Assembly: GCA_025454795.1 (NCBI GenBank)
Contig: JALONT010000003.1
Span: 1 to 64,000, forward strand
Length of the DNA: 64,000 bases
From: Bacteroidales bacterium
Lineage (GTDB): Bacteria > Bacteroidota > Bacteroidia > Bacteroidales > VadinHA17
Reading direction: 5' to 3'
Shown: positions 1 to 9,937 of the stretch, in pieces
Position numbering within the stretch: the stretch's first letter is position 1
Layout of the letters: the number at the start of each line of letters is the position of its first letter
Position numbers and translations under genes: made by a program
Notes under the pieces: model-generated
The model's input: the letters and a program-made list of their open reading frames with translations, nothing else
What the model was told of the DNA's origin: nothing
Databases searched by the model: none

Positions 1-200
1 CATTCCAAAAAAAATCGAGATAATTATTTCCGGCCCTCTTCTTCATTCCTGTTCCCCTCTTCCCTGACCGGAATCTTATCTCTTTCCTATCCCTTCAACC
101 AACTTCTTCGCCTAAAAGCGGGTGCAAAGATATTAAATGATTTATTTAATGCAAGAATTGATTCAAAAAAACCCTGATAAAAAATATAAAGATTTTTCCA

Positions 201-1610
201 TCAGCGAAATGCAGCTTTCCAGTGAATGAACAAACCACTCTCTCCCAGTGCATTGAAAGAATAATCCAGGCGAAAGACCTTATCATAATAAGTTACAAAA
301 TCTAATCCTATTCCGGTACTGTACATCATTTTGTTTACAAGAATGTTGTTATAAGTTTTATAAAAGCTATTCCTGTCATTTACATACCCGGCATCAAAAA
401 AGATGTTCGCATATATCTCCAGCGGAATCTTATTAAACTGATATAGCCTCCTGATTGGCCAGCAATTTAATTTAATGACTTTAACAGGTAATAATTCGTA
501 CTTAAGCAGGCTCTTAAACAGGAAAGCATTATCCCCGTTTACAGCATAGAATTCATACCCTCTTACATACTGAAGATACCCTAAACCTGTCTGTCCGGAA
601 AAAACATAATCATCAGAAAAGACTGAAGAAAACCAGATCCCTGACGCCAGATAGACTCTGTTGACGATCTTATTATACAGGTATAAATTGCCATAAATTT
701 CCATGGCATTAAATTCTCCGGGAATTATATGAAACCCTTTCTTATTAATTCCTGCCGTCAGAAGATGTCCGGTTTTTGGATAAATACGGGAATCGCGGTT
801 ATCTCTAATGAACTCATATCTCAGGTTGAAAAACCGCTGTCTGACATTATCCAAACCTGCATAATAAGGATTCAGTGAACTGATTGTATCGCTAATCCTG
901 TAATCAGTAAACCCCAGTTCAACAGATTGTATATTAAAATAATTTTTTCTGTATCTGTATTTTGCCGAGAGATTTATACTTTTAATAAGAGGATAATCCT
1001 CTTTCATAAACAATTGCTTATCGGATGCAATCATATATGGCAAAAATTTCTTTGCCGACCAGGAAGCAAGAAACGACAAAGAATTTCGTTCTGCCTTATC
1101 CAGAAAGATTCCTCTGTAATCAAGTTCAATTTTAGTGAAGTTCCCAAACCTGTAATTCAGAACCAGGGTCTCTCCCATTCCCCGGAAATTGTTAATTTTC
1201 AATCCGACACCATATTCCAGTTTATTGAGGTCTTTCGTACGCCACCATTCACTGAAATTCCGGTCAGTATGATTGAGATACACATTGGGCCAGACATACC
1301 AGCGCTCTGTCAGCCTGAGTCTTACGGTCAATGAACCATCTCCTTCCTCACTGACCTCCATCTCAACAAAATTAAACAACGATGTTTTTGTTAAATTATT
1401 GATGCTGGTAATTCTCAGATAATCAATTTTATCCCTGCTTACGGTCTCATCTGTTTTAAAGGTAAGCTCACGGAAAATCAGCTTCTTGTCAGTTCTGTAG
1501 TTACCTTCAATTATTATCTTCCTTACAACCAGACTATCCGGTGAATTGTACCCGGAACAAATTATTTCCGGCTGAAGGCAGAACAATAATATGACAGGTA
1601 AAAATTTCAT
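201..1610 (-). CDS. BamA/TamA-like outer membrane protein (POTRA-like N-terminus plus surface-antigen/D15-type barrel)
   Basis: N-terminal signal peptide, 'VRKIIIEGNYRTDKKLIFRELTF' POTRA-like motif, C-terminal barrel ('GQTGLGYLQYVRGYEFYAVNGDNAFLFKSLLKYEL'). Confidence 0.8.
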   Translation of the reverse strand: MKFLPVILLFCLQPEIICSGYNSPDSLVVRKIIIEGNYRTDKKLIFRELTFKTDETVSRDKIDYLRITSINNLTKTSLFNFVEMEVSEEGDGSLTVRLRLTERWYVWPNVYLNHTDRNFSEWWRTKDLNKLEYGVGLKINNFRGMGETLVLNYRFGNFTKIELDYRGIFLDKAERNSLSFLASWSAKKFLPYMIASDKQLFMKEDYPLIKSINLSAKYRYRKNYFNIQSVELGFTDYRISDTISSLNPYYAGLDNVRQRFFNLRYEFIRDNRDSRIYPKTGHLLTAGINKKGFHIIPGEFNAMEIYGNLYLYNKIVNRVYLASGIWFSSVFSDDYVFSGQTGLGYLQYVRGYEFYAVNGDNAFLFKSLLKYELLPVKVIKLNCWPIRRLYQFNKIPLEIYANIFFDAGYVNDRNSFYKTYNNILVNKMMYSTGIGLDFVTYYDKVFRLDYSFNALGESGLFIHWKAAFR

Positions 1611-1681
1611 TGACAGATTAATGCTTTCTCTATCTTAAACCTCGCAGATATCCTGCTTAATTTATTTTGGAGTATAAACAG

Positions 1682-2068
1682 TTACCTGAATGTTACCAGG
1701 TAATTCATTACAAAGTTCCAGATTGTTACAATTCCTATCGCAAAAAGTTTGGATAGATAAAAGTTCAGTCTGAGCTTATCATTAAGCAGGAAAATTATGA
1801 AGTTATTAATTGCAAGACCAGCCAGAGAAATAAGAATGAATGAGAAGTACTCGGTTACATACTGTTTGTTTTCACTGTGGAAAGTCCAGAACCTGTTCCA
1901 TATATAGTTCGAAGTCGCAGCAAGAATAAAACCTGTGGAATTGGCAATATATTTGTTTATCCTGACTTTTTCCTTTAATAACCATGTTGTGCCAAAGTCA
2001 ATAAACATCCCTGAAAAACCAACAATGCAAAACTTCAGAAATTTTATCAGTAACAGCTTGTCAATCAT
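1682..2068 (-). CDS. GtrA family membrane protein
   Basis: Four-TM small protein, 'FLKFCIVGFSGMFIDFGTTWLLKE...SNYIWNRFWTF' typical of GtrA. Confidence 0.85.
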   Translation of the reverse strand: MIDKLLLIKFLKFCIVGFSGMFIDFGTTWLLKEKVRINKYIANSTGFILAATSNYIWNRFWTFHSENKQYVTEYFSFILISLAGLAINNFIIFLLNDKLRLNFYLSKLFAIGIVTIWNFVMNYLVTFR

Positions 2069-3767
2069 AATTCTTTATCGTGATTTTTGTAAAACGGCTG
2101 TTTGGTGAAGGATCAAAGAATGAGTTCAGGCAAATGCCAAAACTATAATCTCCATCCGGAAGTTGCGGGATGACTGCCGTAAGACTTCTTTCAATGGTTT
2201 TGCCTCCGTTTATAATTGCAACAGGTTCTGAAAGTGACACATCCTGAACATATATTTTTTTACCCTTAATTAGTACCATGCACACACTTGCCGGAAATGC
2301 ATGATGATTGAAATCAATATCATATTCATAGGTATTCTGCAAGGTAAATGAGATCATGACTGAATCACCAGTTTGATATGTATCTTCAACAAGATCATAC
2401 TTAATTTTAATCCTGTTAACAGTCTGAAGGCTGTCAGCTATAAATCCACTAAACTGCAGAGGCCCTGAACCATACACCTGTGAAATACCCTCTACATTGA
2501 TACAGACAAAAACCGGTTTGTTATGATATTTTCTTTCGAATTGCCAGATATCAAACTGCGTTTGTCTTGAATAAACTGAACTTATCACTGTTGCCTCGTT
2601 ACCCGTAAAAAACTGGTAGAGGGAGGGTTTCTGAAATGAACCTGCATAAATTACAGGTAACTCTTTTGCAACTGATCCGATATTTTCAAATTTTTCCCTC
2701 TTCCCGCTGAAACCTGTAGTTTTGACGAACGGAAAATCGGTCAGCAGTAATATTCTCAGGACAAGCATCAGAAAAATCATTGGCAAAAGAAACATCCGGA
2801 TGTACCTGAACAATGAGGGATTTTCAGCACTCTTTTCAGTAAGAAGAAGAATAATTGGAACAGAACAGGCTACAGTCCAGTGCGGTTCAACATGACCACG
2901 AAATGATGTAATCCAGAAGAAGCCAATAAATCCGATGATCTGGAAATAATTGCTCCTGTTGAACTCATCTGAAGGTTTGAATTTTAAGAGCACATATATT
3001 GCAGCTCCGAGTGTAAAAGGATTAAAAACAGCCATCTGGTTGGGCAGATATTCAATTAAATATTTCCAATTAAATCCTGCTGATCTGTCAATAAGATGAT
3101 ACTGCAGACTTGGAAAACCATTTGAGATCTGCCAGTAAATATGCGGCGTGAGAAGTACAAGAGCCAGAATCCCGGCAAGCCAGAATCTGAATTCCCTGAG
3201 CAGGCGAAAGTTGGATAGGATCACAAATCCTATTACAAGCACAGCCTGGTATTTACTATAAACAAGCCCTGCCATCGAGACCGCAAGCAATAAAGTTGAA
3301 GACCAATCCTGGTTGCCAATAAACTTTTTATAAGCAAATAAAAATAAGGCCGTAAAGAACAGCAGAGGGGCATCAGGTGAAGTGATTACTCCGTAGGCAG
3401 AAAACATGGGGATTGAAGCGGCAACAATAAAAAAGGTATACAGATTCCAGGATTCCGGCTCATTGTTATTCAGTGTTTTCCAGATGAGGATTAATGTCCC
3501 CATCTGTAGAAAAACTGTCATAAACCGGATACCAAGATTCCCTGAAAAAATAAAAGAGCTGATCCGGATTAAAAAAGCAATCATCGGGGGATGATCATAA
3601 TAGCCCCAGTCAGGATTTGCAGCATACAATCCGTAATAGGCCTCATCGCTCATTATTTCCATGAAGTAAGCCTGAACCAGGTTAATCATGAACCATGCAA
3701 CCAGGAGTATAAGAAATGTCCTTTTGAAATTCCTGATTTTAATCTGCGCGGCTTGAGACTGATTCAT
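2061..3767 (-). CDS. Glycosyltransferase family 39 (ArnT/PMT-like) membrane protein
   Basis: 'MSDEAYYGLYAANPDWGYYDHPPMIAFLIRI' DE..Y/DHPP motif, many TM helices, soluble C-terminal domain. Confidence 0.85.
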   Translation of the reverse strand: MNQSQAAQIKIRNFKRTFLILLVAWFMINLVQAYFMEIMSDEAYYGLYAANPDWGYYDHPPMIAFLIRISSFIFSGNLGIRFMTVFLQMGTLILIWKTLNNNEPESWNLYTFFIVAASIPMFSAYGVITSPDAPLLFFTALFLFAYKKFIGNQDWSSTLLLAVSMAGLVYSKYQAVLVIGFVILSNFRLLREFRFWLAGILALVLLTPHIYWQISNGFPSLQYHLIDRSAGFNWKYLIEYLPNQMAVFNPFTLGAAIYVLLKFKPSDEFNRSNYFQIIGFIGFFWITSFRGHVEPHWTVACSVPIILLLTEKSAENPSLFRYIRMFLLPMIFLMLVLRILLLTDFPFVKTTGFSGKREKFENIGSVAKELPVIYAGSFQKPSLYQFFTGNEATVISSVYSRQTQFDIWQFERKYHNKPVFVCINVEGISQVYGSGPLQFSGFIADSLQTVNRIKIKYDLVEDTYQTGDSVMISFTLQNTYEYDIDFNHHAFPASVCMVLIKGKKIYVQDVSLSEPVAIINGGKTIERSLTAVIPQLPDGDYSFGICLNSFFDPSPNSRFTKITIKNYD

Positions 3768-3781
3768 GATAATTGCAAATG

Positions 3782-4825
3782 TTAACGCTTAAATCTCAGA
3801 CTATTAAGGTTCACGGAGACTTTCAATGCCTGTTCATGATATGTTGTGTTTTCAGCGAAGTGCAATGAATAAATCAATCTTGTACTTATTGTATTGTTCT
3901 TAATAAAGTCTATATAAAAATCTGAGCGGTTATATGTTTTTGCCCTGTAAATCGGGTCACCCCAATAGAGCTCATTATCATGATCATCGTAATAATGCAT
4001 CTGTCCGGTGCCAGAATATAATGTATTAAAAAGGCCTGTTCGTTTATATTCAATCCTCGCTTCAGAAAGAAAGCCATGCTGAACAATCCAACCCGTATTA
4101 TCTGACCTGGCACGGTCGAGACCAGCAATCCATCCTGCATTGATTTCAAGTTTGCTGAAGATTGATTTATCCGAAAAATCAAGTCCCACTGAAGTATGTA
4201 AAAGCCCGTTATCATGTAAAGCTTCATCAACCACAGGGTCCATCTTGCCGGCGAAGTGGAACATATAAGTATATTCCTGCAGGTAGAAAATCCCAATTTT
4301 GTACTTCCCGGAAAAACCTATAAAAAATGCTTCGTGGTCATTAACAGATTGACGGCTTGTCCAGTCGAGCCAAAGATTCAGGAAAAGTTTGCCGGATGAG
4401 TATTCCCAGAGTATCCCGTTAATATTGGGACGATAATAAGCTAATGAATCCTGAAAAAATATGCGCGGATATCTTTCTACCGCGTAGCTTCTGGGGAATG
4501 CACCCATTAAAAATCTGAAAGGTTTTTTGTCGAACTGGTAATAAGCTGTCGGGAAAAAATCACCCACAGCTTTGTTACTGCCGAACTCATGCAACATATT
4601 ACATCCGAATGTGATACTATTAACAGAGTCCCATCTCACTCCCAGCTCCGGAGCAAAACGAACACCTGCCATTGTCTGAGGTATCTGAAAGGATGAATGT
4701 CCAAATTCCGTATTATCAAAGAAGGAATACAAACCTGCCTTCCAGAAAGTTTCCTGTGCAAGCCCGTCAGAAGATACTATCAAAAAGAGCAGGGTTACCC
4801 TCAGTAAGATTTTCATATTAAACAA
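3782..4825 (-). CDS. Hypothetical outer-membrane beta-barrel protein
   Basis: Signal peptide, alternating beta-strand-like sequence with aromatic residues; no family recognised. Confidence 0.55.
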   Translation of the reverse strand: MFNMKILLRVTLLFLIVSSDGLAQETFWKAGLYSFFDNTEFGHSSFQIPQTMAGVRFAPELGVRWDSVNSITFGCNMLHEFGSNKAVGDFFPTAYYQFDKKPFRFLMGAFPRSYAVERYPRIFFQDSLAYYRPNINGILWEYSSGKLFLNLWLDWTSRQSVNDHEAFFIGFSGKYKIGIFYLQEYTYMFHFAGKMDPVVDEALHDNGLLHTSVGLDFSDKSIFSKLEINAGWIAGLDRARSDNTGWIVQHGFLSEARIEYKRTGLFNTLYSGTGQMHYYDDHDNELYWGDPIYRAKTYNRSDFYIDFIKNNTISTRLIYSLHFAENTTYHEQALKVSVNLNSLRFKR

Positions 4826-5007
4826 TTTCCGGATGACAAAATTAGAATTATTAATTATTTTATTCCCACCCAGATCAGTATATTTTACAGAATCAATCTG
4901 ATGTCTGACCTTTATAAAAAGGAGTCAGCTGGCCGGCTGTACCAAATAATCGTTTAATTTATTGATCATTAACTGAATTTATGTATTTTCGTAGGTAATT
5001 ACCCTAT

Positions 5008-5739
5008 ATGGCGAATTTAGTTATAATCCCGACATACAAGGAGAAAGAAAATGTTGAAGCGATCATCAAAACAATTTCTTCCCTGGGTGTCCCTTTTGAT
5101 ATTCTGATAATTGACGACAATTCCCCTGACGGAACAGCTTCCATCGTTAAAAGTCTTCAGGCTACCCATAAAAATCTTCATCTTCTGGAGCGACCTGGAA
5201 AAATGGGTCTTGGAACAGCCTATATTACAGGATTTAACTGGGCTCTTGAAAACAACTACTTATATATTTTTGAAATGGACGCCGATTTCTCACATAATCC
5301 CCGTGATCTCATAAGGCTCTATAAAGCATGTCATGAGGATGGCGCTGACGTGGCTATCGGTTCAAGATACATAAGTGGTGTGAATGTGGTAAACTGGCCG
5401 TTATCCCGCGTTCTTATGTCATATATTGCTTCAATCTATGTAAGACTCATTACCGGGATGAAGATAATGGATACAACGGCCGGATTTATTTGTTACAAAA
5501 AAGAAGTTCTTGAGAATATCAGACCTGCACATATCAGGGCAATTGGTTATGGTTTTCAGATTGAGATGAAATTCACAGCATGGAAATTCGGTTACAAAAT
5601 TGTTGAAATACCTATAATATTTACCGACAGGAAATTTGGTTCCTCGAAAATGTCCGGAGGCATCTTTAATGAAGCTTTATGGGGAGTGCTACTGATGAAA
5701 ATAAGGAGCATGTCCATAAAGTATCGGAAAAAAGCTTAA
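5008..5739 (+). CDS. Polyprenol monophosphomannose synthase (DPM1-like GT2)
   Basis: 'LVIIPTYKEKENVEAII...ILIIDDNSPDGTASIV...FEMDADFSHNP' motifs. Confidence 0.92.
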   Translation: MANLVIIPTYKEKENVEAIIKTISSLGVPFDILIIDDNSPDGTASIVKSLQATHKNLHLLERPGKMGLGTAYITGFNWALENNYLYIFEMDADFSHNPRDLIRLYKACHEDGADVAIGSRYISGVNVVNWPLSRVLMSYIASIYVRLITGMKIMDTTAGFICYKKEVLENIRPAHIRAIGYGFQIEMKFTAWKFGYKIVEIPIIFTDRKFGSSKMSGGIFNEALWGVLLMKIRSMSIKYRKKA

Positions 5740-5782
5740 CGGCACAAAGGTTCAAAGGCAATATAATTTTCATATACATCTG

Positions 5783-7126
5783 ATGTCCAGCATTTTAATT
5801 CAAAATGCCACAATAATAAACGAAGGGAAATCCTTCAGGGGAGATCTTCTTGTTGCAAATGAGACCATTTCAGCTATAGGCTCTCCCGGGCATCTCAGAT
5901 CAAAATCCGAAACCAAAGTTATTGATGCAGCAGGCTTGCTCCTCATTCCGGGAGTGATCGATGACCAGGTCCATTTCCGGGAACCCGGATTAACTCACAA
6001 AGGGGATATTTTCAGTGAAACAAAGGCTGCAGCTGCGGGCGGGATAACATCCTTCATGGATATGCCAAACACTATTCCCCAGACAGTTACTATTGAATAT
6101 CTAAATGAGAAATACCGGTTAGGTTCTGAAAAATCAATCATAAACTATTCATTTAATATAGGTGCAACGAACAACAACCTTCTGGAGATCATGAAGGTAA
6201 ATCCTTCAGAGGTTTGCGGAATCAAGCTTTTCATGGGATCCTCAACAGGAAATATGCTTGTCGATAATGAAAAGGCTCTCAGGGAATTATTCAGAAATGC
6301 TCTTATACCGATCAGCGTTCACTGTGAAGATGAACAGACAATCAGGAAAAATATTCAATTCTACCGTCAAAAATACGGCGAAGATATACCTGTAAAAATA
6401 CATCCTCTGATCAGGAGCCGTGAAGCTTGTTTCCTCTCATCATCTCATGCTGTAAATCTGGCAAAGGAATACAATACACGTCTCCATATTTTTCATCTTT
6501 CAACTGCGGATGAGATGAAGCTTTTCAGTAATGAAATTCCCCTTGAGCAGAAAAGAATAACTGGTGAGGTATGTATTCATCACTTATGGTTTGATGACTC
6601 ATTTTATGAGAAACTGGGATCAAAGATCAAATGGAATCCTGCGATAAAAACGAGGTTCGACCGCGACGCACTGATCGACTCTGTAAACAGCGACCTTATT
6701 GATGTAATTGCTACAGACCATGCGCCTCATACTATTGAGGAAAAAGCAAACAGTTACTTCAAATCACCTTCAGGAGGACCACTTGTTCAGCACTCACTGG
6801 TTGCAATGCTTGAAATGTGGCACAGAAATATTTTCACCCTCGAAAAGATAGTTGAAAAGATGTGCCATAATCCGGCTATTCTGTTCAACATAAGAGACCG
6901 TGGATTTATCCGGGAAGGTTATAAGGCTGATCTTTGCCTGATTGATCCTGAAAATTCCTGGACTGTTTCAAAAGAAAATATTCTCTACAAATGCGGCTGG
7001 TCGCCATTTGAAGGAACAACATTCAAATCAAAAGTAGTTCAGACAATTGTAAACGGAACCGTTGTATATAATAATGGTATGATAAATGAAGATTACCGGG
7101 GTCAGAGATTATTCTTTGACCGTTAA
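5783..7126 (+). CDS. pyrC: Dihydroorotase
   Basis: 'GVIDDQVHFREPGLTHKGDIFSETKAAAAGGITSFMDMPNT', 'DVIATDHAPHT'. Confidence 0.9.
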   Translation: MSSILIQNATIINEGKSFRGDLLVANETISAIGSPGHLRSKSETKVIDAAGLLLIPGVIDDQVHFREPGLTHKGDIFSETKAAAAGGITSFMDMPNTIPQTVTIEYLNEKYRLGSEKSIINYSFNIGATNNNLLEIMKVNPSEVCGIKLFMGSSTGNMLVDNEKALRELFRNALIPISVHCEDEQTIRKNIQFYRQKYGEDIPVKIHPLIRSREACFLSSSHAVNLAKEYNTRLHIFHLSTADEMKLFSNEIPLEQKRITGEVCIHHLWFDDSFYEKLGSKIKWNPAIKTRFDRDALIDSVNSDLIDVIATDHAPHTIEEKANSYFKSPSGGPLVQHSLVAMLEMWHRNIFTLEKIVEKMCHNPAILFNIRDRGFIREGYKADLCLIDPENSWTVSKENILYKCGWSPFEGTTFKSKVVQTIVNGTVVYNNGMINEDYRGQRLFFDR

Positions 7127-7133
7127 GTTTTTT

Positions 7134-7225
7134 GCCACTAAGTCACAAAGACACTAAGGATCACCAAGTTGTAATTCTCTAAAATCTGATCTTTGTGGTA
7201 CTTTGTGACTTAGAGCCTTTGTGGC
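7134..7225. repeat. Imperfect inverted repeat (GCCACTAAGTCACAAAG / CTTTGTGACTTAGAGCCTTTGTGGC)
   Basis: gccac 7134-7138 pairs gtggc 7221-7225; aagtcacaaag 7140-7150 pairs ctttgtgactt 7201-7211; sits between convergent pyrC and lysC. Confidence 0.8.
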
Positions 7226-7230
7226 ATTTT

Positions 7231-8487
7231 CTAATTCTTTCGTACAACAAACCTGACTGTACTTCTGGTTCTTTGCTCAAGCAGGATCTTCCTGTCTTTG
7301 GTTATTCTTTCAATTGCTTCCTGTGTATAATGCCTGATTGAAAGCAATTCAATATTCTCATTATATAAAGCTGAGTATTCTGTTTCAAGATCAGTGAGCA
7401 GAGCTTCAACCTTTGGCCTTTCATCATCCACACATACATCAATGCTTACAGCACTGGCTTCAACAAGATTTACCTTTATCCCGTGAAGTATGAATGTATG
7501 AAATATCCTGCTCAGGTTGTCGCCCATGACAAATGAGAAGTCTTTCGGAAGTATAGAGATCAGTATCTGATCTTCCTTCCTTATGAATACAGGTATAACT
7601 TTCCTGAGAGCTGCATCAGCCTTTACAATAGTTCCTTTTTCATCAGGAACAAGAAATGATCTTACATGAAGTGGTATGTTTTTGTTTTGAAGAGGCTTGA
7701 TTGTTTTGGGATGGATGACTTTCGCCCCGGAAAAGGTCATCTCAACTGCTTCTTTATACGATATCTCATCTAGTTTCTGAGCATCCGGCAGCCATTTTGG
7801 ATCGGCATTCAGTAGTCCGGGAACATCTTTCCAAACAACAACCTCCTCAGCATCAAGAATATTTGCCAGGATAGCAGCAGTGTAATCGGATCCTTCACGA
7901 CCCAGGGTGGTTGTCCGTCCTGCTACTGTGCCACCAATAAAACCTTGTGTAACATAAACAGGAAATCTCCTGAAATCGAAAACCGTTTTAATACGGTTAG
8001 TGCTTTCATTCCATAATATTTCTGCATCCCTGTACCTGTCATCTGTCAACAGGTTTCCCCTTATATCTATCCAGTCAGCATTTAACCCTGACTTTTTAAG
8101 GAATTCTGCAACAATAATTGTTGACCACACTTCACCATAGGAGACAATCTGGTCATATTCAAAATCATAAATTGATTTTTTTGCTGAAGAAAGATACTCT
8201 TTAAGCCTGGAAAAAGAGAGATCGATTTTACTTCTGGCACTATTACCCGACGGGAAAAGTTCGTCAGCGATCGAAGAGTGGTAACTGTAAATATTTTCCA
8301 GATGGTCTTTATATCCAATGTCTCCTGCAAGCCAGGCTTTAAGCACTATTTCGAGTGCATTTGTAGTTTTCCCGAAAGCGGAGACTACAATAACTAGCTG
8401 ATCATTTACCTTTGAAACTATTTTTGCCAGGTTTTTGATACCAGCAGCATTATTTACCGAAGCCCCTCCAAATTTAAAGATTTTCAT
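7231..8487 (-). CDS. lysC: Aspartate kinase (start trimmed to MKIFKFGGASV; ORF track gives 8532)
   Basis: 'MKIFKFGGASVNNAAGIKNLAKIV', 'TTLGREGSDYTAAILANIL', 'DVPGLLNADPK'. Confidence 0.88.
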   Translation of the reverse strand: MKIFKFGGASVNNAAGIKNLAKIVSKVNDQLVIVVSAFGKTTNALEIVLKAWLAGDIGYKDHLENIYSYHSSIADELFPSGNSARSKIDLSFSRLKEYLSSAKKSIYDFEYDQIVSYGEVWSTIIVAEFLKKSGLNADWIDIRGNLLTDDRYRDAEILWNESTNRIKTVFDFRRFPVYVTQGFIGGTVAGRTTTLGREGSDYTAAILANILDAEEVVVWKDVPGLLNADPKWLPDAQKLDEISYKEAVEMTFSGAKVIHPKTIKPLQNKNIPLHVRSFLVPDEKGTIVKADAALRKVIPVFIRKEDQILISILPKDFSFVMGDNLSRIFHTFILHGIKVNLVEASAVSIDVCVDDERPKVEALLTDLETEYSALYNENIELLSIRHYTQEAIERITKDRKILLEQRTRSTVRFVVRKN

Positions 8488-8665
8488 AACTGAGAATTTG
8501 TGTAAAATTAGAACTTCAAACCTAAAAATCAATTCAATTCATCCTTGTTTTTCAATGTTTGAAATCCATTGACCAAAAAGGTAGCAAAGTTTAACGCAAA
8601 GCACGTAAAATGTTGAAATAAGAATTATTATCTTAGAGCGTTGAATTCTAATAATTTATAACCCG

Positions 8666-9682
8666 ATGAATTCATATAAAATAACCACGCTGAATGATTT
8701 TGTAACGCTGCGCCAGAAAGATTTTCCTTATGCGAAAGGGGAACTTTCCAGCCTTCTGCATCATATTGGTACTGCTGCCAAGATTGTGAACAAGAAAATT
8801 AACAAAGCAGGGCTCGTAGACATTATCGGAAATATTGGATCAGTGAATATACAGGGAGAGAACCAGCAAAAACTGGATGTCTTTGCAGATAAAGTCTTTA
8901 CAGATGCTCTCCTTGCCAGCGGTGACTGCTGCGGTGTAGCAACAGAAGAGAACCAGAGTGAAATTGTTTTCACTGAAAAATTTGCAAGGAAAGGGAAGTA
9001 TGTAGTCTGTATGGACCCTCTTGATGGTTCATCGAACATTGATTATAATGTATCGGTCGGCTCAATTTTTTCAGTCTTCAGAAGAATAACACCTCGTGGG
9101 GAGAAGGTTAATAATGAAGACTTTATTCAGGAGGGATCGAAACAGGTAGCTGCCGGTTATATAATTTACGGATCATCAACAATGCTTGTTTATACAACCG
9201 GGAACGGAGTTAACGGATTTACACTCGATCCTTCAATTGGGGAATTTTGCCTTTCCCATCCCAACATCAAGACCCCTGATTCCGGAAGGATTTATTCAAT
9301 AAATGAAGGCAACTATATTTATTTCCCACAGGGTATCAAGAGATATATTAAGTATTGCCAGGAGAAGGATGAAGCCACCTGCAGACCATATACTTCCAGA
9401 TATATAGGATCACTGGTCTCTGATTTTCACAGGAATCTGCTGATGGGTGGTGTGTTTCTTTACCCTGAAAACGAGAAGGCCCCTGAAGGTAAGCTAAGAA
9501 TAGTGTACGAATGTAATCCGATATCACTGATAGCAGAGCAGGCAGGGGGATCAGCTTCAAACGGGAAGGGTAGAATTCTTGATATAATCCCGGGATCGCT
9601 TCACCAGAGATCGCCGTTTTATGCAGGATCAAAAAAAATGGTCAGTAAAATAGAAGCATTTCTTACCGGGGATACCTTTTAA
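8666..9682 (+). CDS. fbp: Class I fructose-1,6-bisphosphatase
   Basis: '[27 protein letters not shown]', '[32 protein letters not shown]'. Confidence 0.95.
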   Translation: MNSYKITTLNDFVTLRQKDFPYAKGELSSLLHHIGTAAKIVNKKINKAGLVDIIGNIGSVNIQGENQQKLDVFADKVFTDALLASGDCCGVATEENQSEIVFTEKFARKGKYVVCMDPLDGSSNIDYNVSVGSIFSVFRRITPRGEKVNNEDFIQEGSKQVAAGYIIYGSSTMLVYTTGNGVNGFTLDPSIGEFCLSHPNIKTPDSGRIYSINEGNYIYFPQGIKRYIKYCQEKDEATCRPYTSRYIGSLVSDFHRNLLMGGVFLYPENEKAPEGKLRIVYECNPISLIAEQAGGSASNGKGRILDIIPGSLHQRSPFYAGSKKMVSKIEAFLTGDTF

Positions 9683-9730
9683 GATCAATTAGAAAAGATC
9701 AGCTTCTAATTATCATTGAGGATAACTAGT

Positions 9731-9900
9731 GTCGTGTCAACTCAATTCTGACCGAATATTAAAAGTTGGCAGTTTGCAAAAAGCAGTTGGCAGTAGTTAT
9801 GAATATAGTTTGCAAAAGAGCATTTGCATTGACTCATTGCCACCTGCACATTGCCAATTGCCAACTTAAGATTTGTGACAAAATAAATTTGACTTGACAT
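9731..9900. repeat. Composite intergenic inverted repeat (AAGTTGGCA...TGCCAACTT core, TGTCAA...TTGACA outer)
   Basis: aagttggca 9763-9771 / tgccaactt 9859-9867; outer gtgtcaactcaatt versus aatttgacttgaca. Confidence 0.65.
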
Positions 9901-9919
9901 TATTACATTATTAAATTTG
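9888..9919 (+). promoter_or_regulatory. Bacteroidota-type promoter (TTTG -33, N20, TAAATTTG -7) upstream of mfd
   Basis: TTTG at 9888-9891, 20-nt spacer, TAAATTTG at 9912-9919; matches TTTG/N19-21/TAnnTTTG consensus. Confidence 0.65.
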
Positions 9920-9937
9920 CAGCCATTATCCCACCAG

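Noticed and set aside
927-1334. Plus-strand ORF of 135 aa antisense to the BamA/TamA-like gene
   Set aside because: Lies entirely inside a well-supported minus-strand CDS, low-complexity composition, no recognisable domain
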